Under the pieces are notes generated by a model. That model was not told the DNA's origin. It did not search any database and worked only from the letters and a program-made list of their open reading frames with translations. The translations under genes were made by a program, and so were the position numbers. A stretch of 64,000 bases of DNA. Source: Candidatus Binatia bacterium (GTDB lineage Bacteria > Desulfobacterota > Binatia > UBA9968 > JAJDTQ01). Positions 1 to 10,268 of this stretch are shown here, one piece after another. The DNA lies in the NCBI GenBank assembly GCA_951813575.1, contig OX638375.1, positions 2,247,042 to 2,311,041 on the forward strand. The letters run 5' to 3'. Numbering within the stretch: the stretch's first letter is position 1; each line of letters opens with the position of its first letter.

Positions 1-2595
1 AGTGTCCGGGTTTTTTCGCGACTCGGGTCGCTGCTCGTCTGCCTGTCGCTCATCCTCACCGCCGGCGTTACACGGGCCGACGAATCGTCGCCCTCCGTCA
101 ACCCGAACCCGGCCGGGGCCGCGGCAGCCTTGGACACGCGCGAATGGCGCGTGTCCAAGCGGGTTGCGGGGAGCGAGACGCTGCCCCTGCTGCTGGAGAA
201 ATTCGGGGTTTCCCCGCAAAACCGGAGACGCTGGCTCAAGGCCGTCGCCAAACAGGTGGGCGTTGCCGCAATCCTCAACGACGGGGACGACGTCCACTTT
301 TACTTCAAGGACCCGCCGTGGGCCTCCGGCCGCCGGGGCGACCTGACCGGCCTTCGGATCGAGCGCGCCGGCTCGAAGCCCAAAGTCTGGCAAGTCCGGG
401 ACGGCCAGATCGTCTACCACAGAACGGCAACAGCCCGGCCTGCCGTGGCCGCGACGCCTGCCGTCGCTCCCCCCAAGGTCGCCGCGAAGACGCCGGCGAA
501 GAAGGTCGCCAAAGCTCCGGCGAAGAGGGTTGCCAAGACGCCGGCGAAGGCTACCTCGCCGGTCGAGCGGGTGACCCATGTCCTTCGGAAGGGGGAAACT
601 CTCGGCCGCGTGCTGCGGGCCAAGGGAATCTCCGGGAACGCGGCGCAGCCCTGGATCCGGGCCGTCGGCAAAAAGTTCTCGCTGAAGCGGCTCTACCCCG
701 GGAAGAAGATCGTCCTCCACTTCGTTTCCCGAAGCGGAAGCCGGCCGACCCTCGACGCCTTGCAGATCGAGTCAAGAAGCGGGGACCTGCTGACATGGCA
801 ACGGACCGAAGGCCGGATCGGGTACCTGGGCAGGAACCAGCGGGTGGTGGAAAGACATCTCGCGGGGCCGCCCTCGCCCGCGCCGGTCACGCGCCCGCCG
901 GCCGGCCCTCCGACGGCGGTCACCGACCGGCCGCTGCCTCCCACGCGGTCCTTCGAACCCCTGGAAAAGGTCATCCGCACCATCCGCCGCGGCCAGACCC
1001 TGGGGCGGATACTGAAACCCCTGGGAGTGGCCGGAAAGGAAAGCGAAGCCTGGTTCGACGCCATCGACGCACAGTACCCCGTCACCAGGCTCAGGCCCGG
1101 ACAGCGCCTTCACCTGTACTTCGAGAGGACTCCCGCCAGACACCGCAGGGATAACCTCAAGGCGGTCGAGCTCGAGGTCAGGAAGGGAAGCAAGCTGACC
1201 TGGGAGAAGGTCGGAAACAAAATCCGTTTCGGCAGCGGTTCGGTGCTCGGGCGCAAGCGCTCGGAGGGCTCCGTGATCCGCCTCCCTTCCAACGGGGTCC
1301 CTTCAACCGCACGGGAAGGAAGCTTCCTTTCGGAATACGCGCTGGCCCGGATCAAGCAGCGGAACGGGCTGCTGGAATACACGCCACCGCCCAATGGCGC
1401 CCGGAACGGCGTCCGCCCGGTGCCGCCTCTCGATAACGCCGAGCGGGTGAGGCACAGGCTCAAGTCCGGGGAACACCTGTGGGGTGTGCTCCGGAAGTAC
1501 GAACTGGATGCCAAGGAGAGGCGCCTTTGGCTCAAGGCCCTCCAGAAGCAGAAGCACGTGCGCAGGCTTCGAGCCGGCAGCCGCATCGACTTCTACTTCA
1601 AGGCGCACGAGAACGGCAACGGCACCGCCACCGCCGGCTCCAACGGTGCCGGGAACCTGAAGGCGCTGGAGATCGTGCTTCGTTCGGACCTGCGGCTGAC
1701 ATGGTATCGCAACCACAAGGATATCCTGTTCTACAAGGACGAAGTGCCGTACCAGCAGGAAGTGCGGACCGTGAGCGGCGTGATAACCGAGGGATCGCTC
1801 TACGGCAGCGCCAAGAGGGCCGGCGTTGACGTCGCCGTCATCTCCCGCATGGTGGATATCCTCGGCTGGGACATCAACTTTCAGAAAGACCTGCGCACCG
1901 GGGACACGTATCGCGTGCTCTACCGGAGAAAGTTTCGCCCCGGCAGCAAGAGGTCCGACCAGATCCTCATACTGGCCGCGGAGTTCTTCAACCGGGGGCG
2001 CAGGCACAAGGCCATCTACTTCCAGGGGGCGGACGGTCGCGGCAACTACTACAACCCCGACGGCCGCTCGGTATCCCGGTCGTTTCTGCGTTATCCCGTG
2101 GATTTCAGGCGCATCAGCTCGCGATTCTCGTTGCGCCGCTTCCACCCGATCCTCAAGGTGCGGCGACCGCACTACGGCGTGGATTTCGCCGCCCGGACCG
2201 GGACGCCCATCAGGACCGTGGCCGACGGGCGCGTCACCTACTCGCGGTGGAAGGGCGCCTACGGCCGTCTGGTGGAGGTCAGCCACGGCGGCGGCATGAA
2301 GACACGGTACGCGCACCTCAGACGCTACGGGCCCGGGATACGGCGCGGCGTGCATGTGAAGAAGGGCCAGACCATCGGCTACGTGGGATGTTCCGGCTTG
2401 TGCACGGGTCCCCACCTTCACTTCGAAATGTGGCAGGACAACCGGTACGTGGACCCGTTGAAGGCCAACGTGCCGGTCGAAAGGCAGCTCGACCCCTTGC
2501 TGATGGAGATCTTCGAGGACACCAAGGAACTGTTCTTCGAACGACTGGAGGCGGATCGCAAGACCGCGGGGCTGCCCTCTCCGACACCTTCGTGA
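1..2595 (+). CDS. M23-family murein endopeptidase with four LysM/OapA-like repeats (5' end outside window)
   Basis: Probable periplasmic peptidoglycan DD-endopeptidase. The frame is open to the first base of the window and begins with a hydrophobic stretch (LLVCLSLILTAGV) ending in TRA-DE, a plausible signal peptide and cleavage site, so the true start lies just upstream and the internal TTG at 130 is not the start. About 864 residues are visible. Four similar modules of roughly 55 residues (near visible residues 45, 190, 320 and 480) each carry a basic 'KGETLGRVL' type opening and a 'RLxPGxxIxLxF' close, resembling LysM/OapA-like wall-binding domains. An Ala/Lys/Pro-rich linker lies between the first two. 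The C-terminal M23 domain has HYGVD (HxxxD), YAHL and HLHFE zinc and catalytic motifs, so it looks active. The next gene, thpR, starts 42 bp downstream. Confidence 0.9.
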   Translation, partial: SVRVFSRLGSLLVCLSLILTAGVTRADESSPSVNPNPAGAAAALDTREWRVSKRVAGSETLPLLLEKFGVSPQNRRRWLKAVAKQVGVAAILNDGDDVHFYFKDPPWASGRRGDLTGLRIERAGSKPKVWQVRDGQIVYHRTATARPAVAATPAVAPPKVAAKTPAKKVAKAPAKRVAKTPAKATSPVERVTHVLRKGETLGRVLRAKGISGNAAQPWIRAVGKKFSLKRLYPGKKIVLHFVSRSGSRPTLDALQIESRSGDLLTWQRTEGRIGYLGRNQRVVERHLAGPPSPAPVTRPPAGPPTAVTDRPLPPTRSFEPLEKVIRTIRRGQTLGRILKPLGVAGKESEAWFDAIDAQYPVTRLRPGQRLHLYFERTPARHRRDNLKAVELEVRKGSKLTWEKVGNKIRFGSGSVLGRKRSEGSVIRLPSNGVPSTAREGSFLSEYALARIKQRNGLLEYTPPPNGARNGVRPVPPLDNAERVRHRLKSGEHLWGVLRKYELDAKERRLWLKALQKQKHVRRLRAGSRIDFYFKAHENGNGTATAGSNGAGNLKALEIVLRSDLRLTWYRNHKDILFYKDEVPYQQEVRTVSGVITEGSLYGSAKRAGVDVAVISRMVDILGWDINFQKDLRTGDTYRVLYRRKFRPGSKRSDQILILAAEFFNRGRRHKAIYFQGADGRGNYYNPDGRSVSRSFLRYPVDFRRISSRFSLRRFHPILKVRRPHYGVDFAARTGTPIRTVADGRVTYSRWKGAYGRLVEVSHGGGMKTRYAHLRRYGPGIRRGVHVKKGQTIGYVGCSGLCTGPHLHFEMWQDNRYVDPLKANVPVERQLDPLLMEIFEDTKELFFERLEADRKTAGLPSPTPS

Positions 2596-2637
2596 AGCCG
2601 GCCGCTAAAGAAAACCTGCCGGCTGCCGAAAGAGATA

Positions 2638-3258
2638 ATGATGCCGACCTTGCGAGCATTCGTCGGCGTTCCGGTAGGCCCGGCACTGGTCCGGCGAATG
2701 TCCGCGGTGCGTGCTGAGTTCGGCGACAGGGCGGTTCGCTGGATCCCGGCACCCAACCTCCACCTGACCCTGAAGTTCCTGGGAGACGTCGAAGAGGCCC
2801 AGGTTGTTTCCATACGCGCGGCCTTGCGGGATGCCCTGTCCGACATCACCGCTTTCCGTGTCGCCGCCAGAAGCCTGGGCGTCTTTCCGGACGCCCGGCG
2901 GCCGCGGGTCCTCTGGGTCGGGCTGTCAGCACCGGAGTTGGCGCTCGTGGCGAGGCGGGTAAACCGGGCCGTGGAGCCCTTTGGCATCGAGCGGGCCACG
3001 GCTCCGTTCCGGCCGCATGCGACCATCGGCCGCTGGCGGCGGCCCGATCCAGGCGGCGGACGTCTTCAGGACGACCTCGCGCGCTGGCGCGACCATCAGT
3101 TCGGCGAGTTTGGTATCGACGATGTGACACTCTTTCAGAGCACGCTACGGCCCGGAGGGGCCGTATACTCCGCGCTGGAGGTGTTTCCCCTGAAGCCCCG
3201 CGAGAGCGGTCCGGCCGGAACGGAGAGCCGCGTGACCGAAGTTTCGAAAACCCACTAA
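2638..3258 (+). CDS. thpR: RNA 2',3'-cyclic phosphodiesterase (2'-5' RNA ligase/LigT family)
   Basis: A 206-residue 2H-phosphoesterase. Both catalytic HxT-type motifs are present: HLTLKFLGD near residue 40 and HATIGRWRRP near residue 125. Family members hydrolyse 2',3'-cyclic phosphate RNA ends and can join tRNA halves through a 2'-5' link; the physiological role is unsettled. ATG codons at 2638 and 2641 are adjacent and cannot be told apart. The gene is followed after 9 bp by recA, whose Shine-Dalgarno overlaps the thpR stop region, so the two are probably co-transcribed. Length and motif spacing are normal for the family. Confidence 0.88.
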   Translation: MMPTLRAFVGVPVGPALVRRMSAVRAEFGDRAVRWIPAPNLHLTLKFLGDVEEAQVVSIRAALRDALSDITAFRVAARSLGVFPDARRPRVLWVGLSAPELALVARRVNRAVEPFGIERATAPFRPHATIGRWRRPDPGGGRLQDDLARWRDHQFGEFGIDDVTLFQSTLRPGGAVYSALEVFPLKPRESGPAGTESRVTEVSKTH

Positions 3259-3267
3259 GGAGAATCC

Positions 3268-4299
<1,032 letters not shown>

Positions 4300-4344
4300 A
4301 TCGACATTGCCTTCCCGCTGGCGGGAATGCTATCAATGGCCGTC

Positions 4345-6993
4345 ATGACGTCCGGAAAAGAGATACGCAACAGGTTCCTCGACTTCTTCAAGGACAAGAC
4401 CCACACGGTGGTGCAGAGCTCGTCTCTGGTGCCGCAACAGGACCCCACCCTGCTCTTCACCAACGCGGGGATGGTGCAGTTCAAGAACATCTTCCTGGGC
4501 GTGGAGCGGGCCGCGTCCAGGCGCGCCGCCAGCGCCCAGAAGTGCCTCCGCATCAGCGGCAAGCACAACGACCTGGAGTCGGTGGGGCGTGACACCTACC
4601 ACCACACCTTCTTCGAAATGCTCGGAAACTGGTCCTTCGGCGACTACTACAAGGAAGAGGCCATCGCCTGGGCCTGGGAACTCCTCACGGGGGTATGGGG
4701 ACTGCCCAAGGACAAGCTCTACGCCACGGTGTTCCGCACCGACGACGAGGCGGAGCAGTTGTGGCATCGCATCACCGGCCTGCCGGCGGAGCGGGTGCAG
4801 CGCTTCGACGAGAAGGACAACTTCTGGGAGATGGGCGAAACCGGCCCCTGCGGGCCGTGCAGCGAGATCCACCTGGACCGGGGCCCAGAGGCCTGCGACC
4901 ACAAGGGCGAGGCGGGGCACGTGTGCGCCGTCAACGGCGACTGCGCCCGCTACATCGAGCTCTGGAACCTCGTCTTCATCCAGTACAACCGCGACGCCGG
5001 CGGTGAGCTCCACGAGCTGCCCGCCAAGCACGTGGACACCGGAATGGGGCTCGAGCGCATCACCGCCGTGCTCCAGGGAGTCTTCTCCAACTACGACGTG
5101 GACCTGTTCCGCGACATCATCTCCGCCACCGAGGAGCTGGCCGGGAGAGGCTACGGCGAGAACGCCGGAGCGGACGTCTCGTTCCGCGTCATCGCCGACC
5201 ACGCCCGGGCGGTGAGCTGTCTCATCGCCGACGGCGTGCTGCCGAGCAACGACGGCCGCGGCTACGTGCTGCGCCGCCTGCTCAGGCGCGCCGCCCGTCA
5301 CGGCCGCCTGCTGGGCTTCGAGGAGCCGTTCCTGTTCCGGCTGGTGGCGCCGGTGGCCGGGGTGCTGGGAGACGCTTACCCCGAGGTGCGGGCCGAGGGG
5401 GAACGCATCGGGGAGACCATCAAGGCCGAGGAGGCGCGCTTCGCCGACACCCTGGACAAGGGACTGGTGCTGCTGGAGGACTCGCTGGCGGACCTCCGCA
5501 AGACCGGCGGCCGGTCGCTGCCCGGCGACGTCGCCTTCCGCCTCTACGACACCTACGGCTTTCCCGTCGACCTCACCGAGGACATCCTGCGGAACGAAGG
5601 CATCGCGGTCGATCACGAGGGGTTCGAGCGGCTGATGGAGGCGCAGCGGACGCGGGGCCGGGCGGCGCGCGAGACCACCGTCCACGGCGACAGTCTCAAC
5701 GCCGCCGACGCGCTGCCCCAGAGCCGGTTCCTGGGCTACGACCGCCTGAGCCACGAGTCGCGGGTGAGCGCGCTCTATCGCGGCGATGCGCCCGTGGAAG
5801 AAGCCCAAGAGGGCGACGCCGTGGAGGTCATCGTCGCGGAGACGCCGTTCTACGCCGAGGCCGGCGGCCAGGTCGGCGATCGGGGCGTCATCCGCACGGA
5901 ACGCGGCGACACCGTGGAGGTGCTGGATACGTGGCACCCGGCGCCCGAGGTGTCCGTGCACCGGGGAAAGGTGGTCAGCGGCCGTGTGGCGGCCGGGGAC
6001 ACCGTGGAGCTGGCGGTGGACGGCGAGCGGCGCCAGCGCGCCATGCTCAACCACTCCGCCACCCACATCCTGCACGCCGTGCTGCGGGAGGAGCTGGGCG
6101 CCAACGTGCGCCAGGCCGGATCGCTGGTGGCGCCGGACCGGCTGCGGTTCGACTTCACCCACGGCGGCCCGGTGGACCCGGAAATCCTGGAGCGCATCGA
6201 GCGGGAAGTGAACGAGCGGATCCGCGAGAACGGCGGGGTCTCCACCGAGGAGATGGACTATGACGACGCCATCCGCGCCGGCGCCATGGCGTTCTTCGGG
6301 GACAAGTACGGCGACCGCGTGCGGGTGGTGCGCATCGGCGACTTCTCCACCGAGCTGTGCGGCGGCACCCACATCCTTCAGGCCGGCGACATCGGGCTGT
6401 TCCGGCTGAGCGCCGAGGGCGGCGTGTCCGCGGGCGTGCGCCGCATCGAGGCAGTCACCGGCGCCACCGCCTTCGACGTGATGCGCGCCTACGACGCCGT
6501 CCTCGCCGAGATCGCCGGACTGCTCCGGAGCACCAACGAGGACGCCCCGGAAAAGGTGCGGCGTCTGCTGGAACGGCAGAAGGAGCTGGAGCGCCAAGTG
6601 ACGGAGCTCAAGGGCCAGCTTGGGCAGAACCGGGTGCCGGAGCTTCTCGGCAAAGCGCAAACGAACGCTGCGGGCGCCAGCTTCATCATCGAGAAAGTAG
6701 AGGGAATGGACGCCCGGCAGCTTCGGGAGACCGTGGACCAGCTCCGGCAGCAACTGACCGAGGGCTTCGTCTTCCTGGCCTGTCCCGGCGAGAAGAACGT
6801 GATGCTGGCGGCCGGGGCGGGCAGCGGCCTGGACGGCCGGTATCACGCGGGGAACATCATCAAGCAGGTGGCGCCCGCCGTCGGCGGTGGCGGCGGCGGC
6901 CGCGCCGACTTCGCCCAGGCCGGCGGCAAGCAACCGGACAAGACCGATGACGCGCTGCGCCTGGCCCGGGAGATCGTGTCAAGTATCTCTTGA
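4345..6993 (+). CDS. alaS: Alanine--tRNA ligase
   Basis: About 882 residues when started at 4345 (MTSGKEIRNRFLDFF), the start that matches family N-termini; ATG codons at 4327 and 4336 are in frame. The N-terminal class II catalytic core charges tRNA-Ala. The editing domain carries the zinc ligands HSATH and CGGTH near residues 565-675. A coiled-coil leads to the C-terminal DHHA1 domain, which ends in the glycine-rich GGGGGGRADFAQAGG. The recA-alaS adjacency is common in bacteria. The stop overlaps the start of the next gene (TGATG). Confidence 0.97.
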   Translation: MTSGKEIRNRFLDFFKDKTHTVVQSSSLVPQQDPTLLFTNAGMVQFKNIFLGVERAASRRAASAQKCLRISGKHNDLESVGRDTYHHTFFEMLGNWSFGDYYKEEAIAWAWELLTGVWGLPKDKLYATVFRTDDEAEQLWHRITGLPAERVQRFDEKDNFWEMGETGPCGPCSEIHLDRGPEACDHKGEAGHVCAVNGDCARYIELWNLVFIQYNRDAGGELHELPAKHVDTGMGLERITAVLQGVFSNYDVDLFRDIISATEELAGRGYGENAGADVSFRVIADHARAVSCLIADGVLPSNDGRGYVLRRLLRRAARHGRLLGFEEPFLFRLVAPVAGVLGDAYPEVRAEGERIGETIKAEEARFADTLDKGLVLLEDSLADLRKTGGRSLPGDVAFRLYDTYGFPVDLTEDILRNEGIAVDHEGFERLMEAQRTRGRAARETTVHGDSLNAADALPQSRFLGYDRLSHESRVSALYRGDAPVEEAQEGDAVEVIVAETPFYAEAGGQVGDRGVIRTERGDTVEVLDTWHPAPEVSVHRGKVVSGRVAAGDTVELAVDGERRQRAMLNHSATHILHAVLREELGANVRQAGSLVAPDRLRFDFTHGGPVDPEILERIEREVNERIRENGGVSTEEMDYDDAIRAGAMAFFGDKYGDRVRVVRIGDFSTELCGGTHILQAGDIGLFRLSAEGGVSAGVRRIEAVTGATAFDVMRAYDAVLAEIAGLLRSTNEDAPEKVRRLLERQKELERQVTELKGQLGQNRVPELLGKAQTNAAGASFIIEKVEGMDARQLRETVDQLRQQLTEGFVFLACPGEKNVMLAAGAGSGLDGRYHAGNIIKQVAPAVGGGGGGRADFAQAGGKQPDKTDDALRLAREIVSSIS

Positions 6994-7414
6994 TGGATAT
7001 CGTCACGTTCAGGCTCCACGAGCAGACCAAGGGCTTCTGCGACATCATCGACATCACGCCAAAGGTCCGAAAGGCCCTGGGCGAGGCAGGACTTCGCAAT
7101 GGCCTTGCCAGCCTCTTTGTCTCCGGCTCCACCGCCGCGCTGACCACAGTGGAATTCGAACCGGGGCTCGTCGAGGATCTCGGTGAGTTGTTCGAGCGCC
7201 TCATTCCATCCGACAGGCGCTACCATCACGACGACCGTTGGGGCGACGACAACGGGTTCTCTCACCTCAGAGCCTCGCTGGTGGGGCCTTCCCTCCAGGT
7301 CCCCGTGGCCGACGGAGAGCTGGCGCTGGGTACCTGGCAGCAGATCGTTCTGGCGGACTTCGACAACCGGGCCCGGAGCCGGGAGATCGTGGTCCAGTTC
7401 ATGGGAGGTGGCTA

Positions 7415-7415
<1 letters not shown>
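6993..7415 (+). CDS. YjbQ/UPF0047 family protein (secondary thiamine-phosphate synthase-like)
   Basis: A single-domain protein of about 140 residues. The signature includes SGSTAALTTVEFEPGLVEDL, HHDDRWGDDNGFSHLRA and LGTWQQIVLADFDNR, all typical of the YjbQ/UPF0047 family. E. coli YjbQ shows weak thiamine-phosphate synthase activity, and the true cellular role is uncertain. The ATG at 6993 overlaps the alaS stop, and a TTG at 6990 is possible. Its own TAG overlaps the GTG of the downstream phoH by one base, so alaS-yjbQ-phoH-ybeY look translationally coupled. Confidence 0.9.
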
Positions 7416-8405
<990 letters not shown>

Positions 8406-8413
<8 letters not shown>

Positions 8414-8855
8414 CGTCACCGTCGACGTGGCGCGCCAGGGTCCGGCCAGGCGTATGCCCGTGCGCGGACTCAAGGCCACGGCCCGCCGTATCCTGCGCCT
8501 GCTGGACCTGGAGGACTGCGAGCTCAGCCTGGCGCTGGTGGGGGACGAGGAAATCCGCCGCCTGAACGGGCACTTCCGGTCGCGCGACGAGCCCACCGAC
8601 GTGCTTTCGTTTCCAGTGGACGATCCACCGCCCTCCGGCCCGCGGCTTATCGGCGACGTCATCATCTCCGTGGAGAAGGCGGCCCGTCAGGCCCGGAAAC
8701 GGCGCCGGTCGTTGGACGACGAGATGGAGGTGCTGCTCATACACGGGATCCTGCACAACCTTGGCTACGACCACGAGCGCGGCCCCGAGGACGAGCGGGA
8801 GATGCGCGCCCTGGAGCGGCGCCTGCGGAAACAGCTCAAGGCCGGGCTGACCTAG
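8406..8855 (+). CDS. ybeY: Endoribonuclease YbeY (rRNA maturation/quality control)
   Basis: A 149-residue metal-dependent RNase involved in 16S rRNA 3' maturation and 70S quality control. The zinc motif reads HGILHNLGYDHE near residue 115, matching the family HGxLHLxGYDH with Leu replaced by Asn at one position. The N-terminal half has the usual DEEIRRLN and TDVLSFP motifs. It overlaps phoH by 8 bp. The TAG stop at 8853-8855 coincides exactly with the first three bases of the inverted-repeat element that follows, so the gene ends at the element boundary. The restored pre-insertion site would still give the same stop. Confidence 0.93.
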
Positions 8856-9060
8856 TGTCGTGTCCCACGTAGATGTTGACAAATCTGCTGGTCTTTTTCG
8901 TCGTCGGCTGCGTACGTCACCCCGGGCCCCGGGTCAGGCCCGGGGCAAGCTTGACCCGGGGTCTTCCTCGCGTGGTAACCGCCACTGCTCGTCATCGCGC
9001 CTTGCCGACAACGAAGAATCCTGCGCATCTTTGTCAACACTTACGTGAGACACGACACTA
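8853..9060. mobile_element. MITE-like inverted-repeat element, copy 1 (208 bp)
   Basis: Bounded by inverted ends of about 31 bp: TAGTGTCGTGTCCCACGTAG at the left, and at the right the reverse complement of TAGTGTCGTGTCTCACGTAA. Both arms continue into TGTTGACAAA and differ at 3 of 31 positions. A second inner inverted segment (TTTTTCGTCGTCGG against CCGACAACGAAGAA) lets most of the element fold on itself. The outer bases are C and G, so the element sits in CTAG with TA on both sides. This fits a TA target duplication of IS630/Tc1-mariner type, and IS630 is known to favour CTAG. There is no transposase inside. The second copy is at 26256-26418, and this copy is 45 bp longer because of an internal palindrome. 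Confidence 0.85.
8914..8962. repeat. REP-like GC-rich palindrome inside MITE copy 1
   Basis: About 49 bp replaces 4 bp of the other MITE copy. It is built of CCCGGG blocks in inverted order with CAAGCTTG near one end. It shares the GTCA-CCCGGG and CCCGGGTCAAGC core seen in the REPIN at 32808-32956. The two MITE copies align cleanly on both sides, so this looks like a later insertion into the element. Confidence 0.6.
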
Positions 9061-9070
9061 GCCGGCACTT

Positions 9071-9099
9071 TTGTTGTCCGGCGGAACATCCGCTATATT
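9071..9099 (+). promoter_or_regulatory. Putative sigma-70 promoter for prfB
   Basis: TTGTTG (9071-9076), a 17-bp spacer and TATATT (9094-9099), about 50 bp before the prfB ATG and just outside the MITE. Matches to both consensus hexamers are fair. Predicted by eye only. Confidence 0.45.
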
Positions 9100-9148
9100 G
9101 AAGACCATCGCCGGTCGGGGTTAATGGACCCGGCCGCAGGAGCCCACC

Positions 9149-10250
9149 ATGTTTGACGAAGCACGCGAACAACTGACACAGCTCGAGGACAAGCTCGGCC
9201 AGCTACGGAGGCGTCTTTGACGTCGACGGCAAGCAGAAGCGCATCGACGAGCTGGTGACCCTCACCGCCAAGCCCGACTTCTGGAACGACAACGACAAGG
9301 CCCAGGAGGTCCTCAAGGAGCAATCCGTGCTCCGGGAGGCCGTGGACGACTACGGGAAGTGCCACTCCGACATCGAGGAGGCGCGTTTCTTTCTGGAACT
9401 GGCCGAGGAAGAGGATGATCCCGAGGCGTTGGAAGAGACGGAAACCCGCCTTCGGGAAGTCTCGGACAGCTTGGCGGACATGGAACTCCGGCAGCTTCTG
9501 GGCGGCACGGACGACCGCCGGGACGCCATCGTCACGCTCCATCCCGGCGCCGGCGGCACCGAGTCCCAGGACTGGGCCGAGATGCTGCTGCGCATGTACC
9601 TTCGCTGGGGCGACCGGCGCGGCTACAAGACCGAGATCATGGAGTACCAGCCGGGCGAGGAAGCGGGCCTCAAGCGGGTCACCTTCACCATCGCCGGCGA
9701 GTATGCCTACGGCTACCTGAAATGCGAGGCTGGCATTCATCGGCTGGTGCGCATCTCCCCCTTCGACGCCAACTCCCGGCGCCACACCTCCTTCGCCTCG
9801 GTCTTCGTCTACCCCGAAGTCGACGACGCCATCGAAGTGGAGGTCAACGAGTCCGACCTACGCATCGACACCTACCGCGCCAGCGGCGCCGGCGGCCAGC
9901 ACGTCAACAAGACCGACTCCGCCGTGCGCATCACCCACCTTCCCACAAACATCGTGGTGGCCTGCCAGAACGAGCGCTCCCAGCACAAGAACAAGGCCAT
10001 GGCCATGCGCATCCTGCGCTCGCGGCTCTACGAGCTGGAAGTGGAGAAGCAGCGGGAGATGATGGACAGCTACGCCAAGGCCAAGAAGGACATCGCATGG
10101 GGCAGCCAGATCCGCTCCTACGTCCTCCACCCCTACCGCATGGTCAAGGACCACCGCACCAACGTGGAGATCGGCAACGCCGACGCCGTCCTCGACGGCG
10201 ACATCGACCGGTTCATCCAGAGCTATCTGATGGAGGGGGAGGAGGGGTAA
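9149..10250 (+). CDS. prfB: Peptide chain release factor 2, expressed by +1 programmed frameshift
   Basis: RF2 terminates translation at UAA and UGA. Translation starts at ATG 9149 and reads 23 codons to CTT at 9215-9217. It then meets an in-frame TGA (9218-9220) and must shift +1, skipping T9218, to continue GAC at 9219 to the stop at 10250. The product is about 366 residues, the normal RF2 length. The stop-codon recognition tripeptide SPF ([18 protein letters not shown]) and the hydrolysis motif [16 protein letters not shown] are both present. Annotating only the long downstream frame would lose the N-terminus and the autoregulation. Confidence 0.96.
9206..9221 (+). promoter_or_regulatory. 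RF2 programmed +1 frameshift site
   Basis: CGGAGG (9206-9211), three bases, then CTTTGAC (9215-9221). This is the same geometry as the E. coli site: an internal Shine-Dalgarno three bases before CUU UGA C. Low RF2 slows termination at UGA and favours the shift, giving negative feedback. Confidence 0.95.
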
Positions 10251-10268
10251 CTAAAGGCGGCGGAAATC

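Noticed and set aside
4333-6933. An 866-codon open frame on the minus strand opposite alaS
   Set aside because: Shadow of alaS; composition is typical of antisense frames in GC-rich genes.
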